In this document: piece after piece, positions 29,248-38,922 of the stretch
How positions within the stretch are numbered: position 1 is the stretch's first letter
Layout: each line of letters begins with the position of its first letter
Origin: Eubacterium plexicaudatum ASF492
GTDB lineage: Bacteria; Bacillota; Clostridia; Lachnospirales; Lachnospiraceae
DNA: 64,000 bases
Assembly (NCBI RefSeq): GCF_000364225.2
Contig: NZ_AQFT02000001.1
Location: forward strand, 2,480,001-2,544,000
Direction of reading: 5' to 3'
The notes under the pieces: generated by a model
The model's input: only the letters and a program-made list of their open reading frames with translations
What the model was told of the DNA's origin: nothing
Database searches by the model: none
Program-made: the position numbers and the translations under genes

Positions 29248-30009
29248 TTATCTTCGAACGGAAACGCCGCGTCCCGCAAGATCTTCTTTCAAATCCATAA
29301 TTTCGAGTTCTTTGTAGTGAAACAGGGATGCTGCCAGCGCCGCATCTGCTTTGCCTTCGGTCAGCGCCTCATAAAAATGCGCTTTCGTTCCGGCGCCGCC
29401 GGATGCAATAACCGGAATCGACACCTGCTCCGCAATCGTTCTGGTCAGCAGAATGTCATACCCTGCTTTTGTGCCATCACAGTCCATACTCGTAAGCAAA
29501 ATCTCTCCGGCGCCGAGACGATCTGCCTGTTTTGCCCATGCTGCCGCATCCAGCCCCGTATCCACGCGCCCGCCGTTTTTATAAACATTCCAGCCGCTGC
29601 CGTCTGCTCTTCGTTTAGCATCAATCGCCACGACGACACACTGGCTTCCGAATTTATCGGCCGCATCCGCAATAAGCTGCGGACAGCTGATCGCTGCGGA
29701 ATTCACGGATATTTTATCGGCTCCTTCACGCAGAAGCGCCTTAAAATCCTCTACGGTACGAATTCCTCCGCCTACGGTGAACGGAATAAAAACATTCTCG
29801 GCCACTCTGCGCACCATATCCACAACCGTGGCCCGATGATCACTGGATGCAGTAATATCCAGAAAAACAATCTCGTCTGCGCCTGCCGCATCATAGGCGG
29901 CGGCAATCGCAACCGGATCGCCGGCGTCTTTTAAATCCACAAAATTCACGCCTTTTACTACGCGTCCGTCTTTTACATCCAGACATGGGATAATTCTTTT
30001 TGTAAACAT
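29248..30009 (-). CDS. hisF: Imidazole glycerol phosphate synthase, cyclase subunit HisF
   Basis: This 253-residue TIM-barrel enzyme takes ammonia from HisH and makes imidazole glycerol phosphate and AICAR in histidine synthesis. It begins [20 protein letters not shown] with catalytic D11, and the second catalytic Asp is in VVVAIDAKR near residue 130. The phosphate-binding segments VGGGIRT and [11 protein letters not shown] are intact. It follows hisH by 15 bases; the other his genes are not in the window. Confidence 0.98.
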   Translation of the reverse strand: MFTKRIIPCLDVKDGRVVKGVNFVDLKDAGDPVAIAAAYDAAGADEIVFLDITASSDHRATVVDMVRRVAENVFIPFTVGGGIRTVEDFKALLREGADKISVNSAAISCPQLIADAADKFGSQCVVVAIDAKRRADGSGWNVYKNGGRVDTGLDAAAWAKQADRLGAGEILLTSMDCDGTKAGYDILLTRTIAEQVSIPVIASGGAGTKAHFYEALTEGKADAALAASLFHYKELEIMDLKEDLAGRGVSVRR

Positions 30010-30024
30010 ACATGATTCCTCTCT

Positions 30025-30636
30025 TTACCGCTCGAGTGCCACAAAGTTACTTAAAATCCCAAGGCCTGTCGTACTGCTCTTTTCCGGATGAAACTGGCAG
30101 GCAAATACATTCTGCGATTCTACCGACGCATGAATCGTCACACCATATTCGGTGGTTGCTCTTACGATCCGCTCATCCTCTGCCTGAAGATAATACGAAT
30201 GCACAAAATATACGTAAGACCCGTCTTTCATCCCGCGAAACAGTCTGCCACCGTTATGCATGGTCAGAGAATTCCATCCGATATGCGGTATTTTCAAACC
30301 GTCTGCCTCCGGAATTTTAACAATACGTCCCCGCAGAATACCCAGCCCTTCCACACCTTCGCTCTCATCACTGCCGTCAAATAACAGCTGCAGCCCAAGG
30401 CAGATACCGAGAAAAGGAATTCCTCGTTCTACGGCTTCCCGGATGACCCGATCCAGTTCATACTTTTTCAGCTGCCGCATGGCTACGCCAAACGAACCGA
30501 CACCCGGAAGCACAATCCGGTCCGCACGCAGTATTGTCTGAAATTCCCTTGTAACAACCGCTTCTTCACCCAGCTTTTGAAACGCTTTTTGTACGCTCAT
30601 TAAATTACCTGCATCATAATCAATGATTGCAACCAT
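30025..30636 (-). CDS. hisH: Imidazole glycerol phosphate synthase, glutaminase subunit HisH
   Basis: 203 residues, class I glutamine amidotransferase. Nucleophile C79 is in FLGICLGLQLLF, and H183 and E185 are in CQFHPEKS. It hydrolyses glutamine and channels ammonia to HisF. The start MVAIIDYDAGN is the usual HisH opening. It lies immediately upstream of hisF and 14 bases behind the large hypothetical gene at 30651. Confidence 0.98.
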   Translation of the reverse strand: MVAIIDYDAGNLMSVQKAFQKLGEEAVVTREFQTILRADRIVLPGVGSFGVAMRQLKKYELDRVIREAVERGIPFLGICLGLQLLFDGSDESEGVEGLGILRGRIVKIPEADGLKIPHIGWNSLTMHNGGRLFRGMKDGSYVYFVHSYYLQAEDERIVRATTEYGVTIHASVESQNVFACQFHPEKSSTTGLGILSNFVALER

Positions 30637-30650
30637 TTTTTCTTCTCCGT

Positions 30651-32384
30651 CTAATACTCCAATCCCAGATTGTCCAGTATCTTCTGCAATTCCAATGTAT
30701 ATTCACTGCGCTTTTTAATCTTATACAGTTTCTTTGCCTTGTGTTTTGAAACATCAAACTGTTCTTTTAAAAGCAGATCAAATTTTTCCTGCATATCTGT
30801 CATTTCATCGGCAACATTCCACTCTTCGGCATCTGCAGAATGGAGATTACAGCGATTATATCCTCTTACCAGACAGTCCAGCGCCATTTCATACTGCTTT
30901 TGTTCCATCAGAGCCGTATATGCTTCCATCTCCGTCTGCACTCCGGCAAGTGTGGAAGCCGCATGCATCAGCTCTTTATCGTTCTTGCGTATTTTGATTC
31001 CCTGCAGTTTCCGATACGCGGTAACATAATCTCCGTTTTCAAATGCTTCTCTGGATTCTTTTACCGGCACCGCATAGCCAACAAACGAAGTGCCTAAAAA
31101 GACAAGCACAAGCAGAGAAAGCGCTAAAATCCACATCATTGCAACCGGTACTTTTGGCAGTGGCGGCTCCTTTGGCATTTTGTTCTTTTGCTTTGGCTTT
31201 TTCTCTTTCTTTGGTTTTGCTGCTTTCTTTGCCGCTTTTTCTGCCTTTGCCGCCTCTTTTTCCTGCTTCTTTTGCTCTGCCGCTTCTTTCTTCTGCTGCT
31301 TCTTTAATTCTTTTTCCTGCTTTTTCTTTTCTTTCAGCGCTTTCTGATCCTGCTCTTCTTTCTGCCCCATCGCCGCTTTGGCCGCTTCATATTCTGCCGC
31401 CGCCTCCGGATCCAGCTCTGCCGGTGTTCCGAACAGCATACGGGAAATTTTTCCGAAGAGTCCGTTTTTATTTCTTTCTTTTTTCTTCTGATCCGAGGCA
31501 TCCTCTCCGTCAAGAGAAGATTCGTCAAAAGAAAAATCCGGTCCCATCGGAAGCGGGTCGTCTTGTGCGTCCATCTTCTGTGTACTGTCATCGTCCCCAT
31601 CCGCATCCAGAAGTTTGTCAATCTCAGACAGTGCTTCTTCGTCCGAGCCGTTTAAAATCTCTGTCAAGCTGTCATCCACATCCGGCTGTGATTCTGCCAT
31701 TGCCGTACTGTCGTCAGATGGCTGTGTAATTCCTTCTTCCAATTCCTGTAAAATAGTGTCGGCATCTCCAAAATCACCAAAAATATCTTCCAATCCTTCC
31801 ATACCTTTTGGCGCTTCCATTGATTTATCCTGTTCATTTGCCATCTGTGAAAACACATCCTCTCCCATATCCGGTTCCATAGACACCGTCTGCGGTTCCT
31901 GATCAAACGCCACCGTAGCCGGTTCTTCCTGTGGCATCGCCATGGTTGCGGAATCCTGCATAAAATCATCTTCCTGCTGCTGAAACGCATCCATTCCGCT
32001 GTCTGCGGCATCTTCTTTGAAAAAATCTTCCAAATCCGCGTCCGGCAGATCCGGATTATCTTCCGGTACCGAAAACGAATCCGTTCCGTCCCGGTCTGCG
32101 GCATGATTCAACTCTGAGCCCGATTCGCCGTTCAGCTCCCGTTCAAATTCCGCAAGGAAATCATCATCTGTTTTTCCTCTGTTTATCTCATCTTCAAATT
32201 CACGCAGAAAATTTTCTTCCCGAATCTCGTCCAGTGCACTCTGCGTTTTCGACGGAAGATCGTTTTGTGTCTGATAAGATTCCTTTAAAGATTCCCTGTT
32301 CTGCTCGAAATCATTGTCAAACTCATTTAATGTGTCTGTAACCGAAGTCAGCAGATTGTCCAGATAATCTTCACTTCTGCTCAT
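30651..32384 (-). CDS. Membrane protein with acidic disordered N-terminus and lysine-rich linker
   Basis: 577 residues with a striking charge layout. Residues 1 to about 300 are low-complexity and very acidic (many D, E, Q, M). A lysine-rich helix of about 80 residues follows (repeats of KKQEKE, KAEKAAKKAAK). One membrane segment lies near residues 415-440 (MMWILALSLLVLVFLG), then a helical C-terminal domain of about 130 residues with TPR-like pairs (AFENGDYVTAYRKLQGI, ALMEQKQYEMALDCLV). There is no signal peptide, so the acidic part should be cytoplasmic and the helical part outside. I do not recognise a named family. It ends 14 bases before hisH. Confidence 0.8.
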   Translation of the reverse strand: MSRSEDYLDNLLTSVTDTLNEFDNDFEQNRESLKESYQTQNDLPSKTQSALDEIREENFLREFEDEINRGKTDDDFLAEFERELNGESGSELNHAADRDGTDSFSVPEDNPDLPDADLEDFFKEDAADSGMDAFQQQEDDFMQDSATMAMPQEEPATVAFDQEPQTVSMEPDMGEDVFSQMANEQDKSMEAPKGMEGLEDIFGDFGDADTILQELEEGITQPSDDSTAMAESQPDVDDSLTEILNGSDEEALSEIDKLLDADGDDDSTQKMDAQDDPLPMGPDFSFDESSLDGEDASDQKKKERNKNGLFGKISRMLFGTPAELDPEAAAEYEAAKAAMGQKEEQDQKALKEKKKQEKELKKQQKKEAAEQKKQEKEAAKAEKAAKKAAKPKKEKKPKQKNKMPKEPPLPKVPVAMMWILALSLLVLVFLGTSFVGYAVPVKESREAFENGDYVTAYRKLQGIKIRKNDKELMHAASTLAGVQTEMEAYTALMEQKQYEMALDCLVRGYNRCNLHSADAEEWNVADEMTDMQEKFDLLLKEQFDVSKHKAKKLYKIKKRSEYTLELQKILDNLGLEY

Positions 32385-32426
32385 GGCAAATCTCTCCTTT
32401 TGTTTTTCTTTCTAAAACTAAGCACG

Positions 32427-32471
32427 AAAAGTGAGAGTGCCGTAATTACCCTCACCCACGGCCGCTCTCAC
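32427..32471 (-). terminator. Terminator of cheV
   Basis: GTGAGAG (32431-32437) pairs with CTCTCAC (32465-32471) and GCCGT with ACGGC, with a branched top. On the minus strand the stem is followed by TTTTCG. Confidence 0.7.
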
Positions 32472-32492
32472 TCTTTCACGAAATCATAAGCT

Positions 32493-33416
32493 TTACGATC
32501 TGATTTTCTTATCAATCAGACCATCAATTGCTTCTACCAAGGAACCAATCTCCGGCTTGGTAAGCTGTGCATCCGCACCAAGCGCCTCCCCTTTTCTTCT
32601 CATTTCATCATTCACAAGTGACGAGAAAATAATTAACGGAATTTGTTTTAATACATCGTCTGTTTTTGCTAATTTTGTCAGACGGTGGCCATCCATAATC
32701 GGCATTTCAATATCTGTAATAATACAGTGTACTTTATCAAATAAATTACCGCTGTTTTTATAGCCTACCAGTTTATCCCAGGCTTCTTTGCCATTCATAC
32801 ACATAATAATATTGGTATAGCCTGCTTTTTTCAAACTGTCCGTAATAAGCTTGCCGAGCAGCGGAGAATCTTCCGCCACCAGAATCGGAGAATCATTTCG
32901 GTTGCGTTCTCCAAGCGCTTCAATATCGGAAACTTTTAATCCTGTTTCCGGACTGATATCCGTAACAATCTTTTCAAAATCCAATATTACAACAAGCTTA
33001 TCTTCGAGTTTAATAATGCCTGTGGAAACGCCTCCGTTTGATTCTTCTCCTCTTTCGGTATTGATCGTAGAATCCGGTTTAATAATGTCTGCCCAGGAAA
33101 CTCTGTGTATACCAATTACCTGATCGACATGGAACGCGATATTAAGTTTATTAAAATTGGTAATGATAAATAAACCTTCGTTATCCGTAACCGGCAATCC
33201 AAGACATTTCTTTAAGCTGATTACCGTAATCATCGTATCACGCGGCATAAATATTCCTTCTACACTCGTATGTGCATTTGGAATTGGGGTAATTGGCTGA
33301 TATGTAAGAATTTCGCGAATCTTTGCAACGTTAATTCCATAATGATTGCCATTGAGTGTAAATTCCAATACTTCCAGCTCATTCGTCCCGTTCTCTAACA
33401 GAATGTTTGTATCCAT
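32493..33416 (-). CDS. cheV: Chemotaxis protein CheV (CheW plus receiver)
   Basis: 307 residues. The N-terminal CheW domain (about 10-160; EFTLNGNHYGINVAKIREIL) couples receptors to CheA. The C-terminal receiver domain (about 175-300) has the acidic pocket AEDSPL, phosphate acceptor D235 in CIITDIEMPIMDGH, and K in LTKPEIG. It tunes adaptation through phosphorylation. Start ATG at 33416 with GGGAGGAA upstream. It is a single-gene unit, in keeping with the receptors elsewhere in the window. Confidence 0.96.
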   Translation of the reverse strand: MDTNILLENGTNELEVLEFTLNGNHYGINVAKIREILTYQPITPIPNAHTSVEGIFMPRDTMITVISLKKCLGLPVTDNEGLFIITNFNKLNIAFHVDQVIGIHRVSWADIIKPDSTINTERGEESNGGVSTGIIKLEDKLVVILDFEKIVTDISPETGLKVSDIEALGERNRNDSPILVAEDSPLLGKLITDSLKKAGYTNIIMCMNGKEAWDKLVGYKNSGNLFDKVHCIITDIEMPIMDGHRLTKLAKTDDVLKQIPLIIFSSLVNDEMRRKGEALGADAQLTKPEIGSLVEAIDGLIDKKIRS

Positions 33417-33454
33417 AGCTAATTTCCTCCCGAAGCCATTCTCAAATTATATTC

Positions 33455-33463
33455 AGTATACCA
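33455..33463 (-). promoter_or_regulatory. Extended -10 promoter element of cheV
   Basis: On the minus strand TGGTATACT forms an extended -10 element about 40 bases before the cheV start. No good -35 hexamer is present, which fits an extended -10 promoter. Confidence 0.4.
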
Positions 33464-33548
33464 CACTATTTGCCAAATGGACATGTATTTTTTTATTTTT
33501 TTGCAAAAAATGGTGTCACTTTTTCAAAAAACAATATCCTACATGTTA

Positions 33549-34343
33549 TCAGCCTGCCAAATGTACCAGCGAAGCTTCCCCACCGACTGTAACTTCCAAA
33601 TCCATGTTTTCGACCGACCTGACAGCGCCTTTTTTCACCTGGAAAATCAGAACCGTCCGTGCCTTGTCACCTGACCGGATTCTGCCCTGATAAGTTCCCA
33701 GATCGTTCAACAAAATTGTCGTATCCGCAGACACACTTAAATTCCCGTTCACTGTCAGCCGGAAAGAAGGCATTTTGGAGAGAATATCACATTCTGCTGT
33801 TTTACTTCCGCTGTTTTTAAGATTCACATGCAGAACCAAAAGATCATTTCCGCTGTTTGCCCTGACCATATAGCTTTGTGACGCCTTGTAAGCAGAAGTA
33901 AACTCATAGCTGCGATATATGGCATCCACTCCGCTAAGCCTAAGCGCTTTTTTCAAAGATACATAGCTGACCTCCGGCTGGGCATTCTGTCCGTCGGAAG
34001 GTTTTGTCTGTTCGGCATTTGTAGAAGATTCCGGCTTTTTTACATTTCCGCTTTCTTCTTCCTGCTGATCAAGCTTTTCCTGCCTTTCCCTTTCTTCCTC
34101 TTCCATCTGCTTGCGCCGTTCTTCGGCTTCTTTTTCCTTCAGTTCCCTGAGCGCTTTGAGTACCGCGACATCCTGTATTCCTTCCGATTGTTTTTTGTTG
34201 AATTTTGACACAGCATGCGCGGAATAATGTACAATTACCGCTTCTTCTTCCTCTGTTAATTGATAAATCTGATCACCGCAGCCGCAGGCTGTGATAGAAA
34301 CCGCAACCGCAAGTGCGCTCGCTGCTAACCTGTTCTTTTTCAT
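33549..34343 (-). CDS. Putative lipoprotein with charged coiled-coil linker
   Basis: 264 residues from the ATG at 34343 (GGGAG 7 bases upstream). The signal sequence MKKNRLAASALAVAVSITAC ends in a lipobox-like ITAC-G, so Cys20 is probably lipid-modified and the protein anchored outside. A charged helical linker rich in E, K and R (EKEAEERRKQMEEEERERQE) is followed by a Ser/Gln-rich hinge and a C-terminal beta-sandwich of about 130 residues (LLVLHVNLKNSG, PSFRLTVNGNLSVSADTTIL), like DUF4352-type domains. The function is unknown. Confidence 0.8.
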   Translation of the reverse strand: MKKNRLAASALAVAVSITACGCGDQIYQLTEEEEAVIVHYSAHAVSKFNKKQSEGIQDVAVLKALRELKEKEAEERRKQMEEEERERQEKLDQQEEESGNVKKPESSTNAEQTKPSDGQNAQPEVSYVSLKKALRLSGVDAIYRSYEFTSAYKASQSYMVRANSGNDLLVLHVNLKNSGSKTAECDILSKMPSFRLTVNGNLSVSADTTILLNDLGTYQGRIRSGDKARTVLIFQVKKGAVRSVENMDLEVTVGGEASLVHLAG

Positions 34344-34451
34344 CTGCTTACTCCCGTGCACTAAATATACAACAGTCCGGACATTCCAAACTACTGTCTG
34401 AATATACGCATTCTTATATGCTTATTCTTTATGTTACCATTTTTAAGACAA

Positions 34452-35972
34452 TTAAGCAATGCTTTCTTTTGGAATTTCTTCATTCTTTGTATCCAATTCT
34501 ATCCAAAACTCTACGCCGCCGTCCCGGTTGCACACACCACACTGTCTGTTCAGCGAATCCATAATCGCTTTCACAATCGACAGCCCGATGCCGCTGCCGC
34601 CGTATTCCCTTGTTCTGGCCTTATCTACCTTGTAAAATTTAATCCAGACTTTATCCAGGTCTTCATCCGGAATCGCATCGCCGGTATTGAATACGCTGAC
34701 CCGTACACAATCTTTCTTTTCCGTATAAAAAATATGAATCCGCTTTTCATACAGGGCATAATGAATCGCATTGCTCAAAAAATTGGTAATAACTTCTTCG
34801 ATCTTAAATTCGTCCGCCCATACATACATCGGCCGATTCTGATCAAAATCCAGTGTAATCCCGTTTTGCTGAATCAGAATGGAAGACGCATTGACAACGC
34901 CTGCAATCAGCTCGGTCAAGTCAAACCGCTCCATAGTCACCGCATCATCGCCAAATTCCAGATGATTTAACGTGAGCAGCTTTTTCACCATCTGATTCAT
35001 CTTATCCGCTTCATCCATAATCACTTCACAGTAGAATTCCCGGCTTTCGGCATCGTCATTGATATATTCCTGCAGTCCTTCCGCATATCCCTGAATAAGC
35101 GCAAGCGGTGTTTTCAGCTCATGGGAGACGTTCGATAAAAACTCCTTTCGCATCTCATCAATCTGCGTCTTACGCACATTATCCATCAGCAGTTCATTGT
35201 TGGCGCTCTTTAACTCCGAAATCGTCTGCTCCAGCTTCGCAGACATTTCGTTCATATGCACGCCAAGCAGGTCAATCTCATTCTGATGGCTTCCCGGCAT
35301 ATATTTTGCTTCAAAATCCAGTTCCGTCATACGCGCGGATAATTCCGTAAGTTCCAGAATCGGATTTGTAATTCTGCGCGTCAGAATGCTGGCAATGATG
35401 GCGCCGCAGACAACGGCAATGCCGCCTATCATAAATAAAAAACGGTTTGTCAGGTCGCTGCTTTCATGAATACTTTCCAGGGCCGAACGTGCAATAATCA
35501 GTGTTCCGTCGGAAAGGACGCCCCACATTACCAGGTAATCCGATTCCATGCGCCTGTCCTGACGCTTTTCAATCACATAGCTTTTGGGCGCCGTTTCACT
35601 GAAACTGATTAAAAGCTCCATAAAATATTTCAGCATTGTCTGCGTATCACTGACCGATGAGCGCACAATCGTCTGATCCGGATTGATAATCATAATAGTC
35701 AGATTATTGTATACGCACAGCCGTTCAAACTCAATGTCAAACTCTTCACTGTCCAACGTTCCGTTCTGCGCCGCCGCATTGATCTTATGATAGCTGTTGG
35801 ATAAAATTTTGGACTTGTTCCACACATAATATGGTCCTAAAAACAAGGTATTTAAAATCAGGCAGAGCAGCACCGTCCCTGCCGCCAGCGAAATCATGAC
35901 AAAGGCTACCTGACCGGTCAGTGAATTTTTTCCAAACTGCCGGCGTTGTTTTTTGCTGATAAACTCTTTCAT
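34452..35972 (-). CDS. Membrane sensor histidine kinase
   Basis: About 506 residues from the ATG at 35972; the frame is also open from an ATG at 35996 that overlaps the regulator gene. Numbering from 35996: membrane segments at about 28-54 and 186-206, an extracellular domain between them (about 130 residues), HAMP, HisKA with phospho-acceptor H292 in FLSNVSHELKTPLAL, then the ATPase domain (NFLSNAIHYALY, KARTREYGGSGIGLSIVKAI). It phosphorylates the response regulator just upstream. The overlap or near-overlap shows one operon. Confidence 0.95.
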   Translation of the reverse strand: MKEFISKKQRRQFGKNSLTGQVAFVMISLAAGTVLLCLILNTLFLGPYYVWNKSKILSNSYHKINAAAQNGTLDSEEFDIEFERLCVYNNLTIMIINPDQTIVRSSVSDTQTMLKYFMELLISFSETAPKSYVIEKRQDRRMESDYLVMWGVLSDGTLIIARSALESIHESSDLTNRFLFMIGGIAVVCGAIIASILTRRITNPILELTELSARMTELDFEAKYMPGSHQNEIDLLGVHMNEMSAKLEQTISELKSANNELLMDNVRKTQIDEMRKEFLSNVSHELKTPLALIQGYAEGLQEYINDDAESREFYCEVIMDEADKMNQMVKKLLTLNHLEFGDDAVTMERFDLTELIAGVVNASSILIQQNGITLDFDQNRPMYVWADEFKIEEVITNFLSNAIHYALYEKRIHIFYTEKKDCVRVSVFNTGDAIPDEDLDKVWIKFYKVDKARTREYGGSGIGLSIVKAIMDSLNRQCGVCNRDGGVEFWIELDTKNEEIPKESIA

Positions 35973-35979
35973 AGGCTTC

Positions 35980-36669
35980 TTACGCCCTGCTTTCATTTAC
36001 TTCAAATTTATAGCCCATTCCCCAGATCGTCTTAATATAATCGCCTTTGTCCCCCATTTTAGACCGCAGTTTTTTGACATGGGTATCAATCGTTCTGGCA
36101 TCGCCAAAATAATCATAATTCCATACATGATTTAATATTTTTTCACGAGACAGCGCTATGCCCTGATTTTCTACAAAATAAGACAGCAGTTCAAATTCCT
36201 TATAGCTTAATTCCATACGCTGTCCGTCTACCGTTACAAGATGTGCCGCCTTGTCTATCACAATGCCCCCCGTCTCAATCGACTGTCCTTCCACAAGCTT
36301 GTTTGAACGTCTCAAAATAGCTTCTACCCGCGCAACCAGTATCTTCGGACTGAACGGTTTGGAAATATATTCGTCGACGCCCAGTTCAAATCCGAGCAGC
36401 TCGTCGCTCTCATCGCCTTTTGCCGTCAGCATAATAATCGGCACTCCGGAATTCTCCCTGACTTCCCTGCATACTTCCCAGCCGTTCATCTTAGGCATCA
36501 TCACATCCAGAATAATCAGAGCAATATTTTTTTCCTGATAAAACATGTCCAGCGCCATTTCCCCGTCACCGGCTTCCAGTACTTCAAAATCCTGTTTTAC
36601 AAGGAAATCACGCACAAGTTTGCGCATTCTGCTTTCATCATCTACTACAAGAATTTTTAATTTTTCCAC
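35980..36669 (-). CDS. OmpR-family response regulator
   Basis: 229 residues from a GTG at 36669, chosen because GAGGG lies 7 bases upstream and the receiver then begins directly (VEKLKILVVDDESRMRKL). Phosphorylated Asp is in LIILDVMMPKMNGWEV (residue 55), with IIMLTAK and YISKPF completing the receiver. The C-terminal winged helix (LSYKEFELLSYFVENQG, DARTIDTHVKKLRSKMG) binds DNA. It is partner to the histidine kinase encoded next. No target promoter can be named. Confidence 0.96.
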   Translation of the reverse strand: MEKLKILVVDDESRMRKLVRDFLVKQDFEVLEAGDGEMALDMFYQEKNIALIILDVMMPKMNGWEVCREVRENSGVPIIMLTAKGDESDELLGFELGVDEYISKPFSPKILVARVEAILRRSNKLVEGQSIETGGIVIDKAAHLVTVDGQRMELSYKEFELLSYFVENQGIALSREKILNHVWNYDYFGDARTIDTHVKKLRSKMGDKGDYIKTIWGMGYKFEVNESRA

Positions 36670-36743
36670 TTTCAATCCCTCACTTTTCGTGCAAAACAAC
36701 TTTTACACCATATTAGCACAGGTTTATGAAAAAACTGTGTGCG

Positions 36744-37334
36744 TTATTCTAATTCCTGCAGTTCTTTTTCTTCTTCATCATCCAGCACCGTATCAAAATC
36801 CAGCTCCAGTTCCTGTTCTTCTTCCCGAATCGCCTTTTCCCGCTGTGTCAGCTGCTGCTCCCACTGCGCGTACCGATCCTGAATTTTCTTTTCGTAGTTT
36901 AAGATTGTCGTCTGGCCGCTTGTCGCCGTAATTAAAAACATAATCAAAATCGAAACGACAAACGCAAAATTCGCTACCATTGACATCCGGAGTCTGTTCT
37001 GCTCCTTTTCCAGCCGTCTGCTCCAGCGCTCCGATATTCCGCGTGTATCACTGACTACCAGGTTATCCGCAATCGGAATCGGTCTGATATCCTCGTTGCG
37101 GATGCCCGGTATCGTCTTTAAATAGTCCTGCAGCTCTTTCAGATATGCATAGCCAACCGGTGTCTGAAACATCCTCTGCTGCAGCAGTCTGTGATAGACA
37201 TTAAACACCTGATCGGGTTTTGACATATCTGTTCTGGCTTTGACATACTGCACGCCTTCCGCTTCGGTACGAGCCTGCTTTGCCATATTTTCATCTGTAA
37301 AGGAATATCCTTCTACTACCATTCTGTTTCCCAT
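36744..37334 (-). CDS. Hypothetical single-pass membrane protein
   Basis: 196 residues from the ATG at 37334 (AAGGAGT 7 bases upstream); the longer frame is not needed. The N-terminal ~115 residues form a soluble domain (FTDENMAKQARTEAEGVQYV, RTPVGYAYLK-like segment). One membrane helix follows (VANFAFVVSILIMFLITA), then a charged coiled coil ending in a very acidic tail (EEEQELELDFDTVLDDEEE). It starts 16 bases after the methyltransferase gene, so they are probably cotranscribed. The family is not recognised. Confidence 0.78.
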   Translation of the reverse strand: MGNRMVVEGYSFTDENMAKQARTEAEGVQYVKARTDMSKPDQVFNVYHRLLQQRMFQTPVGYAYLKELQDYLKTIPGIRNEDIRPIPIADNLVVSDTRGISERWSRRLEKEQNRLRMSMVANFAFVVSILIMFLITATSGQTTILNYEKKIQDRYAQWEQQLTQREKAIREEEQELELDFDTVLDDEEEKELQELE

Positions 37335-37350
37335 AAAGACTCCTTGGAAA

Positions 37351-38890
37351 TTATTGCGTTGCCTCAGGCGGCACATCCGCATCTGCAGCATCATCCGGTT
37401 CTGCCTTCTGTGGTTCCCGCATTTCTATAATATAGAAGTAAGCGCCGTCTTTTTCACGGATGCAAAATTCCTGTTTCAGATGCAGATCATCATGCAGGCG
37501 CAGATACTTTTTCGTCATGCCGTTCTCATTGCCAAACAAAAGATCCTGCCGCGTTCTGTCAAAAGCTGCCGCACCTTTTCAAAAAACAGCCGGTAATATT
37601 CATCCAGTTCTTCTTTTGTCTTTTTCCCGCGTACCGGAAAATCCGCCCAGATTTCATGAAATTTCTGCTCATGTTCAAATTCAAAAAAACTGCGCTGCAC
37701 AAAGTTGATATTCATATGCGCAATGCCCGCATTTTCCCTCGCTCCCTGAATCGCATCGCCAAAAATATCAAGCGCATAGGCTGTCCGCACCGGAAGAGCG
37801 TACATACGCTCCATCAGCAGCGTTCCGGTTCCGCAAAACGCATCCAGAACTTTGGCGCGTTCCGTCAGCCAGTTGGATGCAAGCTCGGTCAGCAGCGCCG
37901 CCAGCGAAGGATGCATGGAAGAAGCCGTCGTATATTTCCGGTAGGCAAACCGTTTCATCGGAATGGTAAACAGTTTTACACACGGATAAAATCCTCCGTT
38001 TCTGTTCTGCACCAGACGCAGCTCCACTTCGTAATGCTCGGTGGAGTTCACAAGAAAATGGCGTGTCCGCTGTTCGATTTCCGCCGCCAGTTTTTTTGCA
38101 AATGCACTTTTTTTATCAAGCGGCATATTTCCACGAATTTCCAGCCGGAAATAAAACGGCGCTCCTCCTTCATGAAGTTCGCTCAGAATTCTTGTAAGAT
38201 TTGATTTTGCCAGTTCTTTCGCAATAACGACCGGCTGCGGCGGCAGATTTTTCTCACAGCGCAGCGTAAACAAAATCTCCCGGAACGTACGAATGTTCAG
38301 CGCTTCTCTGATATTTCCGCCTACAACCTGTACTCCCATCGGAATCATACGCGTTGCTCCGCTTTCCACCTGCACGCCTGTCGTGTCCTGATAATTTTTA
38401 ATCGTCGTCAGTATAAAATCACGCGGCTTATCATAACCGACAAACGGATGTCTGCTGATGCCTCCGTCAAACTGAATGACCAGTCTGCGCAACTCTTTTA
38501 ACTCGTCCTGAATATGCTTTTTTTCCTCTTCCAAAGGCTCATAGGCCAGCAGCTTTTGATAATGTCGTTTTATCTGCGTCTCATAATTTTTGCAGTCCAG
38601 CTTTTGAATCGCAGATAAATAAGCGCCTTTTACAAACAGCTGCGTTTCTTTTACATATGCCTCCCATAATTTTCGATGCTTTCCTGGCTTTGCAGCAGAC
38701 CGAGTATCAGCGCCGCATTTTTCCGCGTTTTCGGATCCTCATCCTGCAGAAATGACGCGATCAGCTCATCGTCTTCGGTCATAGACAGATATTGTTCCAG
38801 CGCTCCTTCTTCCTTTAACATCTGCTTTAGCTGAATCAGATTATTTCGGACATCGCTGCCCTGCTTTAAGGCTTCGTATACTTTTTGCAT
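37351..38890 (-). pseudogene. TRM11/RlmL-like SAM-dependent methyltransferase, frame broken twice
   Basis: Three frames (38651-38890, 37515-38534 and the tail 37351-37539) make one protein of about 510 residues. A HEAT-like N-terminal region (QDEDPKTRKNAALILGLLQS) is followed by a THUMP-like part and a Rossmann methyltransferase with the SAM motif VLDAFCGTGTLLMERM; the usual NPPY catalytic motif is replaced by ADFPVRG. One added A in the run at 38670-38673 gives SIEKLWEAYVKET; a lost base near 37549 separates LLTER from QDLLFGNENG. It resembles enzymes that methylate guanosine in tRNA or rRNA. The substitution at the NPPY site makes its activity uncertain. Confidence 0.78.
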
Positions 38891-38922
38891 ATGTCTCTCC
38901 TATTATTTGCTAAAAAATTTTG

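Noticed and set aside
31043..31729. A 228-codon plus-strand frame rich in Leu and Pro
   Set aside because: It is the reverse of the lysine-rich block of the gene at 30651; low-complexity shadow.
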